Positions 42,500 to 55,080 of a stretch of DNA of 64,000 bases are shown here, one piece after another. The notes under the pieces were generated by a model. It worked only from the letters and a program-made list of their open reading frames with translations, had not been told where the DNA came from and ran no database searches. This DNA comes from Isoperla grammatica (lineage: Eukaryota > Arthropoda > Insecta > Plecoptera > Perlodidae). The stretch spans positions 11,523,051 to 11,587,050 of the forward strand of contig OX246748.1 of assembly GCA_945910005.1 (NCBI GenBank), read 5' to 3'. Within the stretch, counting starts at the first letter, position 1, and each line of letters starts with the position of its first letter. Both the position numbers and the translations under genes were made by a program.

Positions 42500-44800
42500 G
42501 GTGACTTTATAGTTTATAAAAGTAGTGTTTTATCTAGCTTTACGAATATTACATGTTCGTATCCCGGTAATACAATCTACATTGTGCAACATTCTCTCTT
42601 TATTGAATTGTGGTATAAATATATATACTTTGTTTTAAACGCACAAAACACTAGTTTTCGAGTATAGCATCTATCGGAAATATTGTTTGTTACAAGAAAC
42701 GCGTCCGATTAGCATTCTGCTACTGGTTCATGAATATAAAGGTACTCTCTTTACTTCTTCATTAACTGTATATTGTTGACTTATCCCCAGATAAATTCAC
42801 ATCCAAGGAAATGATCTATATATGCAATCGTTAAGCGTAATTTTACATGCAAGAAAATGTACTATTCCACATTCTACATTTTCCCCAAGTTTTCCCAATT
42901 TCTCACATTAAATTTAAAAACTGATTTGACAATACAAAGATTTCTTATAACCTAAAGAACGACTAAGGTGCCTATACTGACTGAACGACAAAAGTTAGGT
43001 ACAAGTTCAATTAAAGCAGTGCTACATATGAGAAGCTTCAGCTTTTAGATGTTAAAGAAACGGGAATCTTAGAGGATTGACCCATCTCTAATAATTTATA
43101 CAATACCGGTACGTTCAAGATTATAACAAACGCGTTTTAATTCTTTAGTGCAATATTACGACGACAAAACAATTTTGACCAACTATTGTTGTGTCTAGAG
43201 AATTGTATCGAATGTCAAACAAGTACTAACGCGTTAAATCAATCAATATTATAATTTCCTTATTTCAGAGTACAACGATCAAATATCACCAATAAATCGT
43301 AAATGCTGTTAGCTGTAGTCTACGCAGCTTGGAGTTGCTGAGCTAACTGCTAACATAAACTATCAAAAGGCCGCGGCGACGTTTGTTTTATCCTAACCAA
43401 CCAATACAAATCCTTGCACTACAATAAATTCATAATACTTTTCAGTTATCGCATCTCTGAATGGCAGTGTGGAAATGATGGGAGCTTACTGAACTTTGTA
43501 AAAAATTACAATTGAACACATCAGACTCACATTTACATATGCTCATAACTGGATTGCTACAATTCACATTTGCCAGCAATACACAATGATAGACATTCAA
43601 GGCAGCAGGCACCAACTGGTAAAACTTGGGGGGGGGGAGATATACAGACAAAGCATAGGTCTATAATGAGTTGAGTTGTCAAATTAACTACTATTTGAAA
43701 TTCAATTTGAAAGTTACAAATTCAATTTACTTTTAACTTCAATCCATGCACAAGTACATTGTAAAATGGATCTTAATCTGACGAATGATACAAAATTACG
43801 AACGCATGATTAAAATAGCTACCCCTACGTACATTTTGCCTACGTACATTTTGAGGGCGATCGCTAATGTTTCACGCTATAATGAATCAAATGACATCAA
43901 TTTGCAAAATTAAATTCAAAATTTCCTTGAATATAAAATGTAAAATTAAACTATTTGTAGCCTAACGAATTATTTTCAGAACACATATTGTTTGTATAAA
44001 ACCTAGTAGTTGGACTATACACTGTTCCTTGTCAAAATCAAACAATTAAAAACCGCCAGAAACATATTGTTTGTTCTCAATTCTCAAGTTATGAACATGT
44101 TACATCCAAATGTGATCAGTAATTTTGTGGGACAGTGTTGAAAGCATGGTGGCATTAATTTTAAATAAATAACAGTCCAGAGCCCAAACTATTTTACTCT
44201 GAAACTGGATTTGAGCTGGTAATTTCAATTATTGGTTTCATCGTACAAAGTACGAAATGCCCGAGTCAAACTAATTACCACAGTGTCACAACTGATATGG
44301 TACGGTGCCCAGCAAAGAACTTTAATAATGTAAATTTGAAACATTAATATCAAACCCGTGGTAGGTAGGCCTAGTGCCCTAGTGTCTAAATGCGTGGCTA
44401 AGTGAAGAATTTACCGCACGAATTGAGAAAATAATGATTTTCAGTTCTCAATAAGAAAATTGTTTGTTGTGATAGTAATTAATTATTATCATATTACTAC
44501 AAATTTTTTTTCCCTCTTATGCGATGATGACTTTTCAGCCATTCATTTTTCTTAAATTATAAATTATTACTTAGTATTAATTTATTAGTTATAAAGAGAA
44601 AAATTAAAATCTACTATAATGGCAAGTACTGATCAAAAAATCTTCAATTAATGAATTACATTGTAAGGGTAAAAATGAATTAAAAGATCATCAACTTGTC
44701 AATATGCTGCTTACTGCTATCCCAAGAATGTCTGAATTGTGTATCGCTGGCAATAGGTTACAAGCGGTGGCGGGTAGTGGTAGTCTGCATTACAACTGGT
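42500..44800. other. Non-coding interval
   Basis: AT-rich, with no confident gene. One - strand island (43530-43620) has an open frame between exon-like signals but weak coding character. Confidence 0.4.
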
Positions 44801-44819
44801 CAATCACCTTAAAGACCTC

Positions 44820-45040
44820 AGTCAGCACAAGATCCATCTCTGAACCATGAGCAGTGTTGGTCTGTCTACACTAGACCACCGCAACCTCACCACCAACAGA
44901 TCGTCACTAAGACAACATGGCTGCGGCGCGTGTTTACACTCAACGAGCTCATTAGCGCTGACAACGGGGAGGGACTCTTTGTCTGGGCTGGGCTACCCAA
45001 CTGACTATATAAGAGGGCGAGGAATCGTTTAAACGCTGAA
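44820..45040 (+). promoter_or_regulatory. TATA-box promoter candidate
   Basis: TATATAAG at 45006-45013 sits in GC-richer sequence (44820-45040) that falls off sharply to AT-rich DNA downstream. Initiation would be expected near 45035. No gene is recognisable immediately downstream, so it may drive a non-coding RNA or be the promoter part of an LTR-type element. Confidence 0.35.
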
Positions 45041-46657
45041 ACACGACAACCGAATTTGTATGTTTAGTTAGTTAATAATAACGTTATTATTATATAATAT
45101 TTAAATTGTAAATGTATTTATTTTTACAGTTAAATATTAATAATGATAATGATTATTATCAACATTAAGAAATGGGCCTTGAGCCGTGTAGCGCGAGTAT
45201 TTAAACGTTTAAACGTGGTTGCATGATTGTTGATTGGGGTTTTATTTGAGTTGAAGATGAGCTCAAAGGGGAAAAACAGATAAGAGTACACAAAAAAGAG
45301 AGGATTTATGTTGCAATATAAACTTAAATAAATATAGGGTAGGTACATTAAAGTAGCCTACTGAAGTGACACCCGTTTCAAATGGAAAATAATTGAAAAA
45401 TAGTCCAATGTTTTTCCCCGCCAACGATGACTAGAGTATTTACTTATACACAAATTACCGAGCAGGAATTAACAGATACACAGAATTATGACGCGAGGTG
45501 AAACTGTAAAGAAACCGATAATCATAGTAAGCAGGGATTTGTGAAGATTGTTTTGTGTACTTGTATCTATTTCCCCCCCATCTATGGCCTCTTCTCCATC
45601 TCAACTAACCTAGCCCATAGCTATATCTATCAAACTCAGTAATGTTTAGGATAACATCTATCTATATTCTATACCTATTTGCTCATCTTGATATTGATTC
45701 TGTTTGTATGTGATCATATGCATTTATTTTGTATGTATCAATAAATCAATGAGTTGTTTATTACTTATTGTTATTAGAGTTGAAGAATAAAATTATTTTA
45801 TAGTAAAATGAAGCATATGTCACAGTTTTGTGCTTGTTATATTATTGTGAGCATTGTGTCGTGAGGAGGGTAGGATACGCAGCGAGATTGAGTCGTTGAG
45901 CTGGACGTGTCACGCCATGAATCATTGCTAGCTCCAAAGCTTACGAGAGTTGTCTCAACAAGAAAATATCATGTTGCGGTTTACTATCACTGTGTGCATG
46001 AGAGTTAGTATATGCCATGCCTTGGTAGGTTGCCAAAGGTGACTACAGTAGTACACTGCTTATTGTGTTTAAAAAAAAGGAAAATTGTAAATAACTGAAC
46101 AAGATTAACATTTTTGCTAATGATCTCAGAGCATTCATGCAAAATCTGTCTATATCAAACGAGACAAATTTACAAATGGGAAACATAAACATAGCCTATG
46201 GTACTTTTGGATTTCCTCTGGAAGAATAAAACTCTACATTACATGAATCACCTTCTACCTGTATCAAGTTTTTGTTGACCGAGAGTAAGGCCATGATTAA
46301 AACAGTCAAAGTAGAATGACTAAAAATGGTTGACTCAATTTTATATTATGGCTTGAAGGTAAAGAATAATTATTATAATAAATAATTTAATAGATCTTAG
46401 GTTTACGACTATTTAAGCAAGTTAGTTGAACACTATCAGCATGTGCCTATACTGTGATTGTTTTAATTTAAAAGTTACGTCAACCTTAAGAGTACTCTAT
46501 AGTCATTTAAGGTGGCAGCTGTACTCGATTTCATGAAAACATTACAAAGTGGAAGTGGCACCCTGCAGATTTTGACAATCAAATTAAGTAACCATAGAAT
46601 CTCCTTTTTTGCCCACTTTGAAAGATAAACACTAAAATTGTCCAACAAAACAGTGAA
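45041..46657. other. Non-coding interval
   Basis: AT-rich; nothing recognised apart from a somewhat GC-richer stretch near 45850-45990. Confidence 0.4.
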
Positions 46658-47296
46658 ATTAAACATAACTACAGTCTATTCCTTCACAACCGTGCGGCAG
46701 TGTTTGAGGAAATCAAAGAGGACGTCCCGTAGCGCTCAGTCAATGAGCTGTCAATCACACGAATGTTGTGGTCGATACACTTCCACTGACCACCGAATTG
46801 GGATTGCGCACTCAACCGGAATGATAATTCATGCCCTAATAAAGACATATTTTTAAGATTTCTTAATTTTCAAACTATTTTCGAGATGAGCAACTCATCT
46901 GCATTGCAGAATGTTTTTAATTGAAGCTCTACGACCAAAATTAGCATTTTATATTAAATAAGATTACTACAGCTGGTAAGTAGTAATCTTATTTAATATA
47001 AAATGCTAATTTTGGTCGTAGAGCTTTGATTAAAAACATTCTGCAATGCAGACGAGTTGCTCACGTCAAAAATAGTTTACAAAATTAAGAAATCTTAAAA
47101 ATATGTCTTCATCAGGACACGAAATATCCTTCCGGGGCAGTGCGCAATCCCAATTCGGTGGTCAGTGGAAGTGTATCGACCACAACATTCGTGTGATTGA
47201 CAGCTCATTGACTGAGCGCTACGGGACGTCCTCTTTGATTTCCTCAAACACCGCTGTACGGTTACGCAGGAATAGACTGTATACATGATTGTTTAA
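46658..47296. mobile_element. Foldback element, ~640 bp, ~310-bp arms
   Basis: The left arm (about 46658-46973) is inverted as the right arm (about 46978-47296), with only about 4 bp at the centre (ACAGCTGG region). Outer ends share ACAGTCTATTCC; inner ends share AATCTTATTTAATATAAAAT. Divergence is higher in the outer half, near-perfect in the inner ~100 bp. The arms encode matching short peptides on opposite strands (CLRKSKRTSRSAQS...), a consequence of the inversion. No transposase. Confidence 0.93.
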
Positions 47297-47545
47297 TAAA
47301 TTGTCTATAATCTACAATTAAATGTTTGTGTTAAATTGTTCCATAACAACTCAGCTCATTGTATTTAATGGCATCATAGGCAAGGGCACTGATAACTCTC
47401 ATGCACATATCTTACAACCTAGCTGTATGTGACAAGCTTCTGTGTTACTGTTAACTGCTCGACATGCGTTCGAATTAGCAATGAGATCTGTTTCTTGCAA
47501 CCTGTGGGCTAGCCCCTGCTATTACACAAAGTTGGTTTCACTCAC

Positions 47546-47606
47546 ACTTTTTCCTGTAGACAAATCACCCACATTCCGCGTACTTTGACGTAGACTGAGT
47601 AGCCCC
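47546..47606 (-). other. Exon-like island on the - strand
   Basis: On the - strand, TTTTGTATTTTTGCAG is a strong acceptor and AAAAAGT|GTGAGTG a good donor, 61 bp apart. Two frames are open (one reading GYSVYVKVRGMWVICLQEK). It is locally GC-rich. It could be an internal exon of the gene ending at 40616, but phase with neighbours is unproven. Confidence 0.3.
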
Positions 47607-47966
47607 CTGCAAAAATACAAAACATCACATTTAAAAGGTTGTCCGGTTGCATTTAACAACAATATTTAATTTTAAAACATTCAATTGTGAAAGTAAATAA
47701 GAGATTTTTAAATGACATTGCTTGTACTATGTGTTGAATGAAACAAGGTTGCAAAACAAGCACTAGGCCTACCAAACAGAACAAAGAGAACAGTCATATA
47801 ATTATCTAGGTAACATAACAATAGAATAGTTAAGCCAAAGATGGTCAATTTGAGTAGGGATGTAGCTCTAATCATCATCTAATATTTTTAGAAGGATAAC
47901 AAATGTAAAACGTACTGCAGCATACACAGAAATTACATGTACAGTATTTGGCCATATTACACTTAC

Positions 47967-48012
47967 CAGGCTAGATTTCAGTCCATCCATGACGTGGTTA
48001 ACTGCCAAGGAA
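47967..48012 (-). other. Exon-like island on the - strand with strong donor
   Basis: On the - strand, CTCTTTGGATGCAG precedes 46 bp that end CTAGCCTG|GTAAGTG. One frame is open and reads SLAVNHVMDGLKSSL. It lies 40 bp from a TIR element at 48052, so it could also be flanking repeat sequence. Confidence 0.25.
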
Positions 48013-48051
48013 CTGCATCCAAAGAGGTGAACGAAGTTCTGCTGTTGCCAA

Positions 48052-48816
48052 GGCCCGGTTTCACCGAAGTATTTAAATCGGAGATTGGCTTGATCGGCGC
48101 CGTCACCAACTTTACATAAACAAATAATTTTGCATGAATTGAAAACATTGCATGTGGTTGTATTCCAGAATTGAGTAATTAATTAGTATCAGCTATGAGT
48201 AGCTGTAAAATATCATGCTGCTTACTGGTATTTAAACTAATTTTAATGAAAAACGAGAAAATGTATTCATGTACGTCACCAACAAAAGTTCTTTCAGATT
48301 GGCAATAAATGTCTGACACGTGTTTAGTCATTACGTAAAATGCATACAGAAGGCCATGACCGAAGTTTATTATCTCAAAAGAAATCCATGCTCTGTACTC
48401 AAATCAGTACAACAATGGATATTCGATCTTTCTGTCGAGTGTTTGTTTTGATTTCATGTTTATTTACAAGAATAAATAAAATAAATAAATAAATTCACAT
48501 TTAGAGTCTACCCACTTAGTAATTAAACTGATTTTCAGTGCAAATGAACGTTGCAAGGAAGTAACAATAAGTAGCAAACTTGAGAATATGAATCATTGTA
48601 TGAATTATGAACATATTTCATTGTCGAGTGTAAATACCTGCAATAATGTTAGGCTATTTTATATCTACTCCAAAACTGATACTTATCAATTACTAAATTC
48701 TGAAATATAACAATATACAATATTTTCACTGGATGAAAGATTATTTATTTATGAAAAGTTGGTGATGGCACCGATCAAGCTTATCTCCGATTTAAATACG
48801 TTGGTGAAACCGGGCC
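48052..48816. mobile_element. TIR element, 765 bp, ~85-bp inverted ends
   Basis: GGCCCGGTTTCACC at the left is inverted at the right (GGTGAAACCGGGCC), and similarity continues through ATTTAAATCGGAGAT and a GATCGG(C/T)GCC(G/A)TCACCAAC block. The interior includes a copy of the ATTCACATTTAGAGTCTACC repeat (near 48495), also present at 61095. No transposase; superfamily not determined. Confidence 0.85.
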
Positions 48817-49379
48817 TAAATGAAGGAAACAAAACATAACATACATGCATACATGTACAGTCAACACAGTCAATGGGCACGCAATAAACATTACAATTAC
48901 TATAGCAATTATCAATAGTAAAACAATAAAAACAGAAGTGGGACAGTAAAAAAAAAACAGCAGTGCGATAGTAATAAACAGCAGTGAAACAGTAAAAAAA
49001 GTGAAACAGTAAAAACACACAAGTAAAATAAATTTAAAATACAGTAGGCCTAGTAGCAATTAAAAACAAATCACATTATTTGTCTTCTAGAAAATGTTTT
49101 TAAATGTCTCAATTCACTTCACTTCTGTCTTCTTGTTGTGCAAAGTAATGCACTCAAATTCAAATGAAATAACCATTTAAAACACATATCAAATCAACAC
49201 ACAGAAATAATGCTTGCAAAATTTTCACTGATGGTTCCAAATAATATGTTTAAGTAGTCCATATGGAACATTTCTTATCAAGTTCATAAATATTGTGTTT
49301 ACGAATGTCATGTGGAACGTTTCAAACCAATATTGGTTCGCACTTTATAAAAGATAAGCACAACTCACAAGTCACAACA

Positions 49380-49450
49380 TTTATGACACTGTAAAAGAAA
49401 GTAAGAAAGTAAGTAAAAAAGAAAAAAAGAAAGAAAGTGTAAAAGAAAGA
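49380..49450 (+). repeat. (GAAA)n-rich simple repeat
   Basis: AGTAAGAAAGTAAGTAAAAA and related words repeat for about 70 bp. Confidence 0.8.
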
Positions 49451-49556
49451 ACTGGTTCCAGAATGTGAAGATGTCCTTTGGAACTTTTCCCTACAAAAAC
49501 CAATTATCATTTTGTATACATTCAAATTAATAACAACTTTTGATAATCATACATAA

Positions 49557-51064
49557 CAGTGGCGGCCCGACCATACAAATTTGGGGCCCTGGCCCCGCGA
49601 GCGTTAAGGGGTGGGTGGGTGGTTGGGTGGGTGGGTGGGTAGATAGGTATAGTTGGTCGAAACCATAAATTAAAAAGGTAATTGTAAAACAAAATGAGTT
49701 GTAAAGAATATGATAATGCGTATCTACAGAATGCTTATACAGAAACACTTCTAATACAACAACTTGGCGTAAAATAGAGTATACAAAATCATCTTTCCAA
49801 GCCAAAACGATTTACAAACAAAACATTCTAATTGCGCGCTTAAAAGAAAATAGAGGGCCGTGCCTGTAGCGAGCGTCCTATTACTGTCCACTCCTAATGA
49901 ACTAACCTAATTATACTATCTTGTGAAAAAGACATTAAGATCGACATCGACGCTGCAATTGAAAAGTTCGCTTCCAGGTCTACACTGCTCTCCAAAATTC
50001 TGCTGTTTAAATAAGTGTCAAAATCACAAGTACTCCATCTGTTTGGCCAACTTGTATACTTTGCCATATTTATGAAAATATCAGAGTTTTCATGAGTGAA
50101 CTTTTAACCTGCGTTTAACATTACGAAATATAGACCTGCACCAACATGAAAGAAATATTATCATAAGCGTAGTGGCATTATGTTTATAAAATACCATTAA
50201 TTTTTTTCATGATCAGGTAAAATCAGATTCAAGTTTAGCAATGTCATTTGTAAATATTAAAAATATTCATTTTGTTACGCTGATAACTTAAGTTTCGATT
50301 TTTAAATGTGTGTATAAAACGTGAAATAACCACCTCTGGTGGCCGTGGCATCGCCCCACAACCTTCCTGACTTCGAATCTTCACCCCATCCCATTACGCC
50401 ATTATGAATACTGTCTAGAATACCTAAATGCATATACTGATAAAATCCAGTTATCTTGTTTAAATCCTATATTAACTGTCTACAATAAGTGAATAGTCAA
50501 TATTACATAACACAAATAAAATTAATCATTAAGAATTTAAATATTACCATGGATATTGGTGAAGTCAGTAATCGTATTTGGCGCTTGCTTACTGTCGGCT
50601 CACCAACGTTTCAAATATAATTATGTTTTTAATAACACATTTGGGTTGATTAACAATTAACACATAATTTTATTGGAACAACTTTTCTTTTTATTTCATT
50701 CTAAACTAATAACGTGTTATGGACATTTTCCACCCCTCCCTCTTAATCCTATTCAATTTCAAAGAATAAAAAATTATGAAATTATTTAAGAGCCCTGCAT
50801 CAATGCATGACACTTACAATGGAAGAAAACCTGAAAAGCAAACACGAGTTACCATTTCCAGACTGCCTCTACTACTCCTCTACAAACGCTTAAATCCACA
50901 TTAAAAAAACTATAAAAAAATTTCGCCTGCGGCGCTGTTGTGGGGGGGTCCCCCCCACACCCCCCATTCATTCGCACCCGAAGTCGATTTTCACGCAGTC
51001 GGTGGTGGGTGGTGTATGCTACGAATTTGGCCCCGGGCATATCAAGGGGGTCGGGCCGCCACTG
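49557..51064. mobile_element. hAT-type element, 1508 bp, 8-bp TSD
   Basis: CAGTGGCGGCCCGACC and its inverse GGTCGGGCCGCCACTG form the ends; ATACATAA is duplicated at 49549-49556 and 51065-51072. Subterminal regions carry GGGTGGGTGGGT (49609-49640) and a G7/C7 hairpin (50941-50958). The 8-bp duplication and CAGTGGCGG start are typical of hAT. No intact transposase frame, so it is nonautonomous or decayed. Confidence 0.95.
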
Positions 51065-51072
51065 ATACATAA

Positions 51073-51760
51073 TATAGCTAAAACAAATTACCTACAATGC
51101 TATAATTTATAAACAGCAAGCAAAACAAAAATTGAAAGTTGAACGTTTTTCATAATTCACAGTTGCCATCATGATTGATTATGATGAATGATATATGATA
51201 GCCGTACATTTACACAAACATACATAGCCTTTAAACTTTTAAACTGATTATTGTGGCACTTCAAACATCGAAACAATAATAGAACACACCATAACATACC
51301 TTTAGCTCATAGGTTTGACACACGTAGCTAGGCCTACATGAATGAAATATTTAATACAACTTCAGGAAAGCTAGTGGTATTATCAGTTCATCACACACAT
51401 TCTATGCACTTTAAACAAACACTTGACATTATTACAGAAATGTAAGATAAAAGTTTAGTTAAGTGTGAAACATATATACATATAAAAATCAATCAATCTC
51501 CAATCCAATCATGTCCAACTGTACACACAATCAGCAAACAACAATAAAGAAATCGAATTACAGAAGCCTACCAAGCTACACAATACATAATTAACATTCA
51601 ACACTAGTTCAGCTATAGGCCTAAGTATCAGGGTGGAGATAATTTGATATAAAATTATATAATTACTACTAATTTACATTAAATCCAGTGGTATATAAGT
51701 AATTTATACGGCAAACGTAGGCTAAACGGATAATTATTTTAAGCAATTTTTAGTTTTCGA
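51073..51760. other. Non-coding interval
   Basis: AT-rich with no recognised feature. Confidence 0.4.
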
Positions 51761-51769
51761 ACACACTAA

Positions 51770-52060
51770 TGTTCTTAACAAGTTCATCAACGCATCACTT
51801 CAACTGTTCTTCTCGACTACAGCCATAGACGTAGCTGCCACACCAACGGTTAAACCTGAAAGAACACACTCAAATTACAATCGGTTGAGGAGCTTCATTA
51901 TTCGCCTGTAAAAAGAAACAACACGCTCCAAGCGGACAAAACGAGAAGCGCTAGGGTGAGGTCGTTGTCAAGATTCGCGGCGCGCTAGGAATGTTACACA
52001 TCTTCACTTACCTCGTTCTAGCCGTTATTGTATTGATTATTATGGTTTAACTTATATGAC
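51770..52060 (-). promoter_or_regulatory. Candidate - strand promoter and first intron
   Basis: On the - strand, CATATAAG (complement of 52051-52058) is followed ~40 bp later by GAACGAG|GTAAGTGAAG (donor at 52011) and then by the strong acceptor TGTGTTCTTTCAG ending at 51856. The following sequence (GTTTAACCGTTGGTGTGGCA) is GC-richer but offers only very short frames (MAVVEKNS). This could be the 5' end of the - strand gene whose last exon may be at 40616. The link is speculative. Confidence 0.3.
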
Positions 52061-53006
52061 AATATTTAGTTGGCATATCAATTATTGTTGTAAAGATGGT
52101 TCAAAATAATATACGTAATAGTTAACTTGTTATGACAATTCATGCATCGGAGATGGACAGCTCTAGAAAATTGTTTTGTTTTCTCAGACTCAATTGGCAA
52201 AAAAACTAATGATCAAATGTGTTCGAGAGTTCTCCAAACATGCGTAGCAGCCTTTGTAGACAATAACAAAATAAACTTTCTAGATAGAAAGTGCACTGAA
52301 CGCAAATTCGTAGCATGCACTAAAATGCAAGGAGCTAATTTTCACGGCCCAACCGCACGCCGAGACTACATATTATTATCCAAGGTTATATTTGTAAAAC
52401 AAATAATTATTTATGGATGTTTATCGTATATGAATGGCTCACGGGTCTTCTACATTGGTACAGGCTTTCATATACATATATATCGACAGTACTGGCTGCT
52501 TAGATTTTAATATAGTTAATAAAAACTGTTGTTACGCATATAGTAGCTATGTTAAGTTGCCTCCACCGACTTCATCGTAGCTGCTATCACTCACTTCTTG
52601 CGGCAACAGTAACGCTATCTCTTGATAATTTTATAGGCGTACAGGCTACGTATTTAAGAAGGCTAAAACTACTGGAGGCTTTGTCTTCTCTAACAATGCA
52701 ATGCAGTGTATTGTGTTAGGCCCTACCTGACAAAAGTCCTACCTCTAGAATACAACCAATTAATCGTGCATAGTATTAGTAGGGATAGGGTAGGCCTATA
52801 TTATAGTAGTTAATTATACTGTCGATTTACACAAGTGAGTAGGCCTATCAGCAATTTGAAATCTTCATTCAGTTTCCCCCGACTTTTGTAGCCTACAATT
52901 CATCAAACAGATAGGGGGGTGGTTAAACGCTAACACGTAATTCCTATCTACATTGGAAACAGGAGTTGCAACTTGGCTAGGGCCTACTAACTGTGTAAGG
53001 TAAAAC
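52061..53006. other. Non-coding interval
   Basis: A 122-codon open frame at 52142-52510 has no recognised domain and no exon signals; I do not call it a gene. The rest is AT-rich with TAGGCCT words. Confidence 0.4.
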
Positions 53007-53280
53007 ACCTGTGTGAAGACAGAGACGATATATCGAAGTCGAACATGGCCGCTGTCCGTGCGGTCAGGAGTGGCCAAGATACGCATCTCAAACACACATC
53101 CGCTAGCAAAGTAGGCCAACACCCGCGCTTTGACGGGTGTAAACAATGCAAAAAGGTGGACAATGAAAAGGGAATACAAAATACCACAATATAGGTACAT
53201 ATTAAAAAGTTGAAACACTCATGTTGTCCGAAAATACTGGCAATTACTCAATCATATAAGTTTAGGGCACTACTTTTAAG
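53007..53280 (+). repeat. Left terminal arm of the giant foldback
   Basis: Uninterrupted copy of the outer inverted repeat. The part 53030-53170 is GC-rich and on the - strand opens a frame (FLHCLHPSKRGCWPTLLADV) that recurs in the right arm at 62455-62600. The frame is short and probably reflects the repeat, but a transposon promoter is also possible. Confidence 0.8.
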
Positions 53281-55080
53281 TATCTATTTGAAAGAAAACC
53301 CGGGTATGTTCATTAGCATCTATTTGTAAGAGAACCCGAGTATGTTCAGTGAATTTGATTCTTTGTAACTAATCACAAATAGCCTACATCTACTTTACAA
53401 ATATATATACAAATCAGCGTGCTATACCACAAATTTTGAGATAGTAACTACCTTTCGATGAGCTGTCAGTCAAAAATTACGTAATCTGACACATGGTATC
53501 TATTTGTAAGAGAACCCGAGTATGTTTATTGAAATTGATTGTCAGTAATTAATCTCAATTACATCTACTTTATGAATATATAAACAAATCAGCGTGACAT
53601 ACCACAGATTTTGAGGTAGTGACTACTTGTCGATGAGCTGTCAGTCAAAAATTACGTAATCTGACACATGGTATCTATTTGTAAAAGAACCCGAGTATGT
53701 TCATTGAATTTGATTAACAGTAATTAATCTCAATTACATCAACTTTACGAATATATTAACAAATCAGCGTGACATGCCACAGATTTTGAGAAAGGTAGTA
53801 CATTTTGATGAGCTGTCATTGAAAAATTACGTAATCTGACACATGGTATCTATTTGTAAGAGAACCCAAGTATGTTCATTAAATTTGATTGTCAGTAATT
53901 AATCTCAATTACATCTACTTTATGAATATATAAACAAATCAGCGTGATACACCACAGATTTTGAGAAAGGTAGTACATTTTGATTTGATTGTCATTGAAA
54001 AATAACGTAATCTGACACATGGTATCTATTTGTACGGGAACCCGAGTATGTTCATTAAATTTGATTGTCAGTAATTAATCCAAATTACATCTACTTTATG
54101 AATACATAAACAAATCAGCGTTACATACCACAGATTTTGAGAAAGGTAGTACATTTTGACTTGATTGTCATTGAAAAATTACGTAGCCTTATCTGACACA
54201 TGGTATCTATTTGTAAGAGAACCCGAGTATGTTCATTGAATTTGATTGTCAGTAATTAATCGTAATCAGATCTTCTTTATAAATGTATAAACAAATCAGC
54301 GTGACCTACCACAGATTTTGAGACAGGTAGTACATTTTGATTTGATTGTCATTGAGAAATTATGTAATCTGACACATGGTATCTATTTGTAAGAGAACCC
54401 GAGTATGTTCATTGAATTTGACTGTCAGTAATAATTCTCAATTACATCTACTGTATGAATATATAAACAAATCAGCATGACATACCACGGATTTAAAAAA
54501 AAAGGTAGTACATTTTCATTTGATTGTCAATGAAAAATTACGTAATCTGACACATGGTATCTATTTGTAAGAGAACCCGAGTATGTTCATTGAATTTGAT
54601 TGTCAGTAATTAATCTCAATTACATCTACTTTATAAATGTATAAACGAATCAGCATGACATACCACAGATTTTGAGAAAGGTAGTACATTTTGATTTGAT
54701 TGTCATTGAAAAATTACGTAATCTCGACACATGGTATCTATTTGTAAGAGAACCCGAGTATGTTCATTGAATTTGATTATCAGTAATTAATCTCAATTAC
54801 ATCTACTTTATAAATGTATAAACAAATCAGCGTGACCTACCACAAATTTTGAGACAGGTAGTACATTTTGATTTGATTGTCATTGAAAAATTACGTAATC
54901 TGACACATGGTATCTATTTGTAAGAGATACCGAGTATGTTCATCAAATTTGATTGCCAGTAATATAATCTCAATTACATCTTCTTTATAAATGTATACAC
55001 AAATCAGCGTGACATACCACAGATTTTGAGAAAGGTAGTACATTTTGATGAGCTGTCATTGAAAAGTTACGTAATCTGAC
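53276..55080 (+). repeat. Left array: ~10 tandem copies of a ~176-bp repeat
   Basis: The marker ACATGGTATCTATTTGTAAG recurs at 53491, 53666, 53841, 54017, 54198, 54374, 54552, 54729 and 54905 (spacing 175-181), preceded by a truncated first unit. Each unit includes GAACCCGAGTATGTTCATTG, CAAATCAGCGTGACATACCA and AAAATTACGTAATCTGAC. The array stops abruptly at TCTGAC|AGGGCAGGG (55080). Non-coding. Confidence 0.97.

Noticed and set aside
43490..43651. - strand island with acceptor-like and donor-like sites and a Cys-containing frame
   Set aside because: Coding character is weak and two competing donors exist; I could not connect it to the other - strand islands.
52142..52510. 122-codon open frame
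   Set aside because: No domain, no start context, no splice signals and AT-rich codon use; not enough to call a gene.
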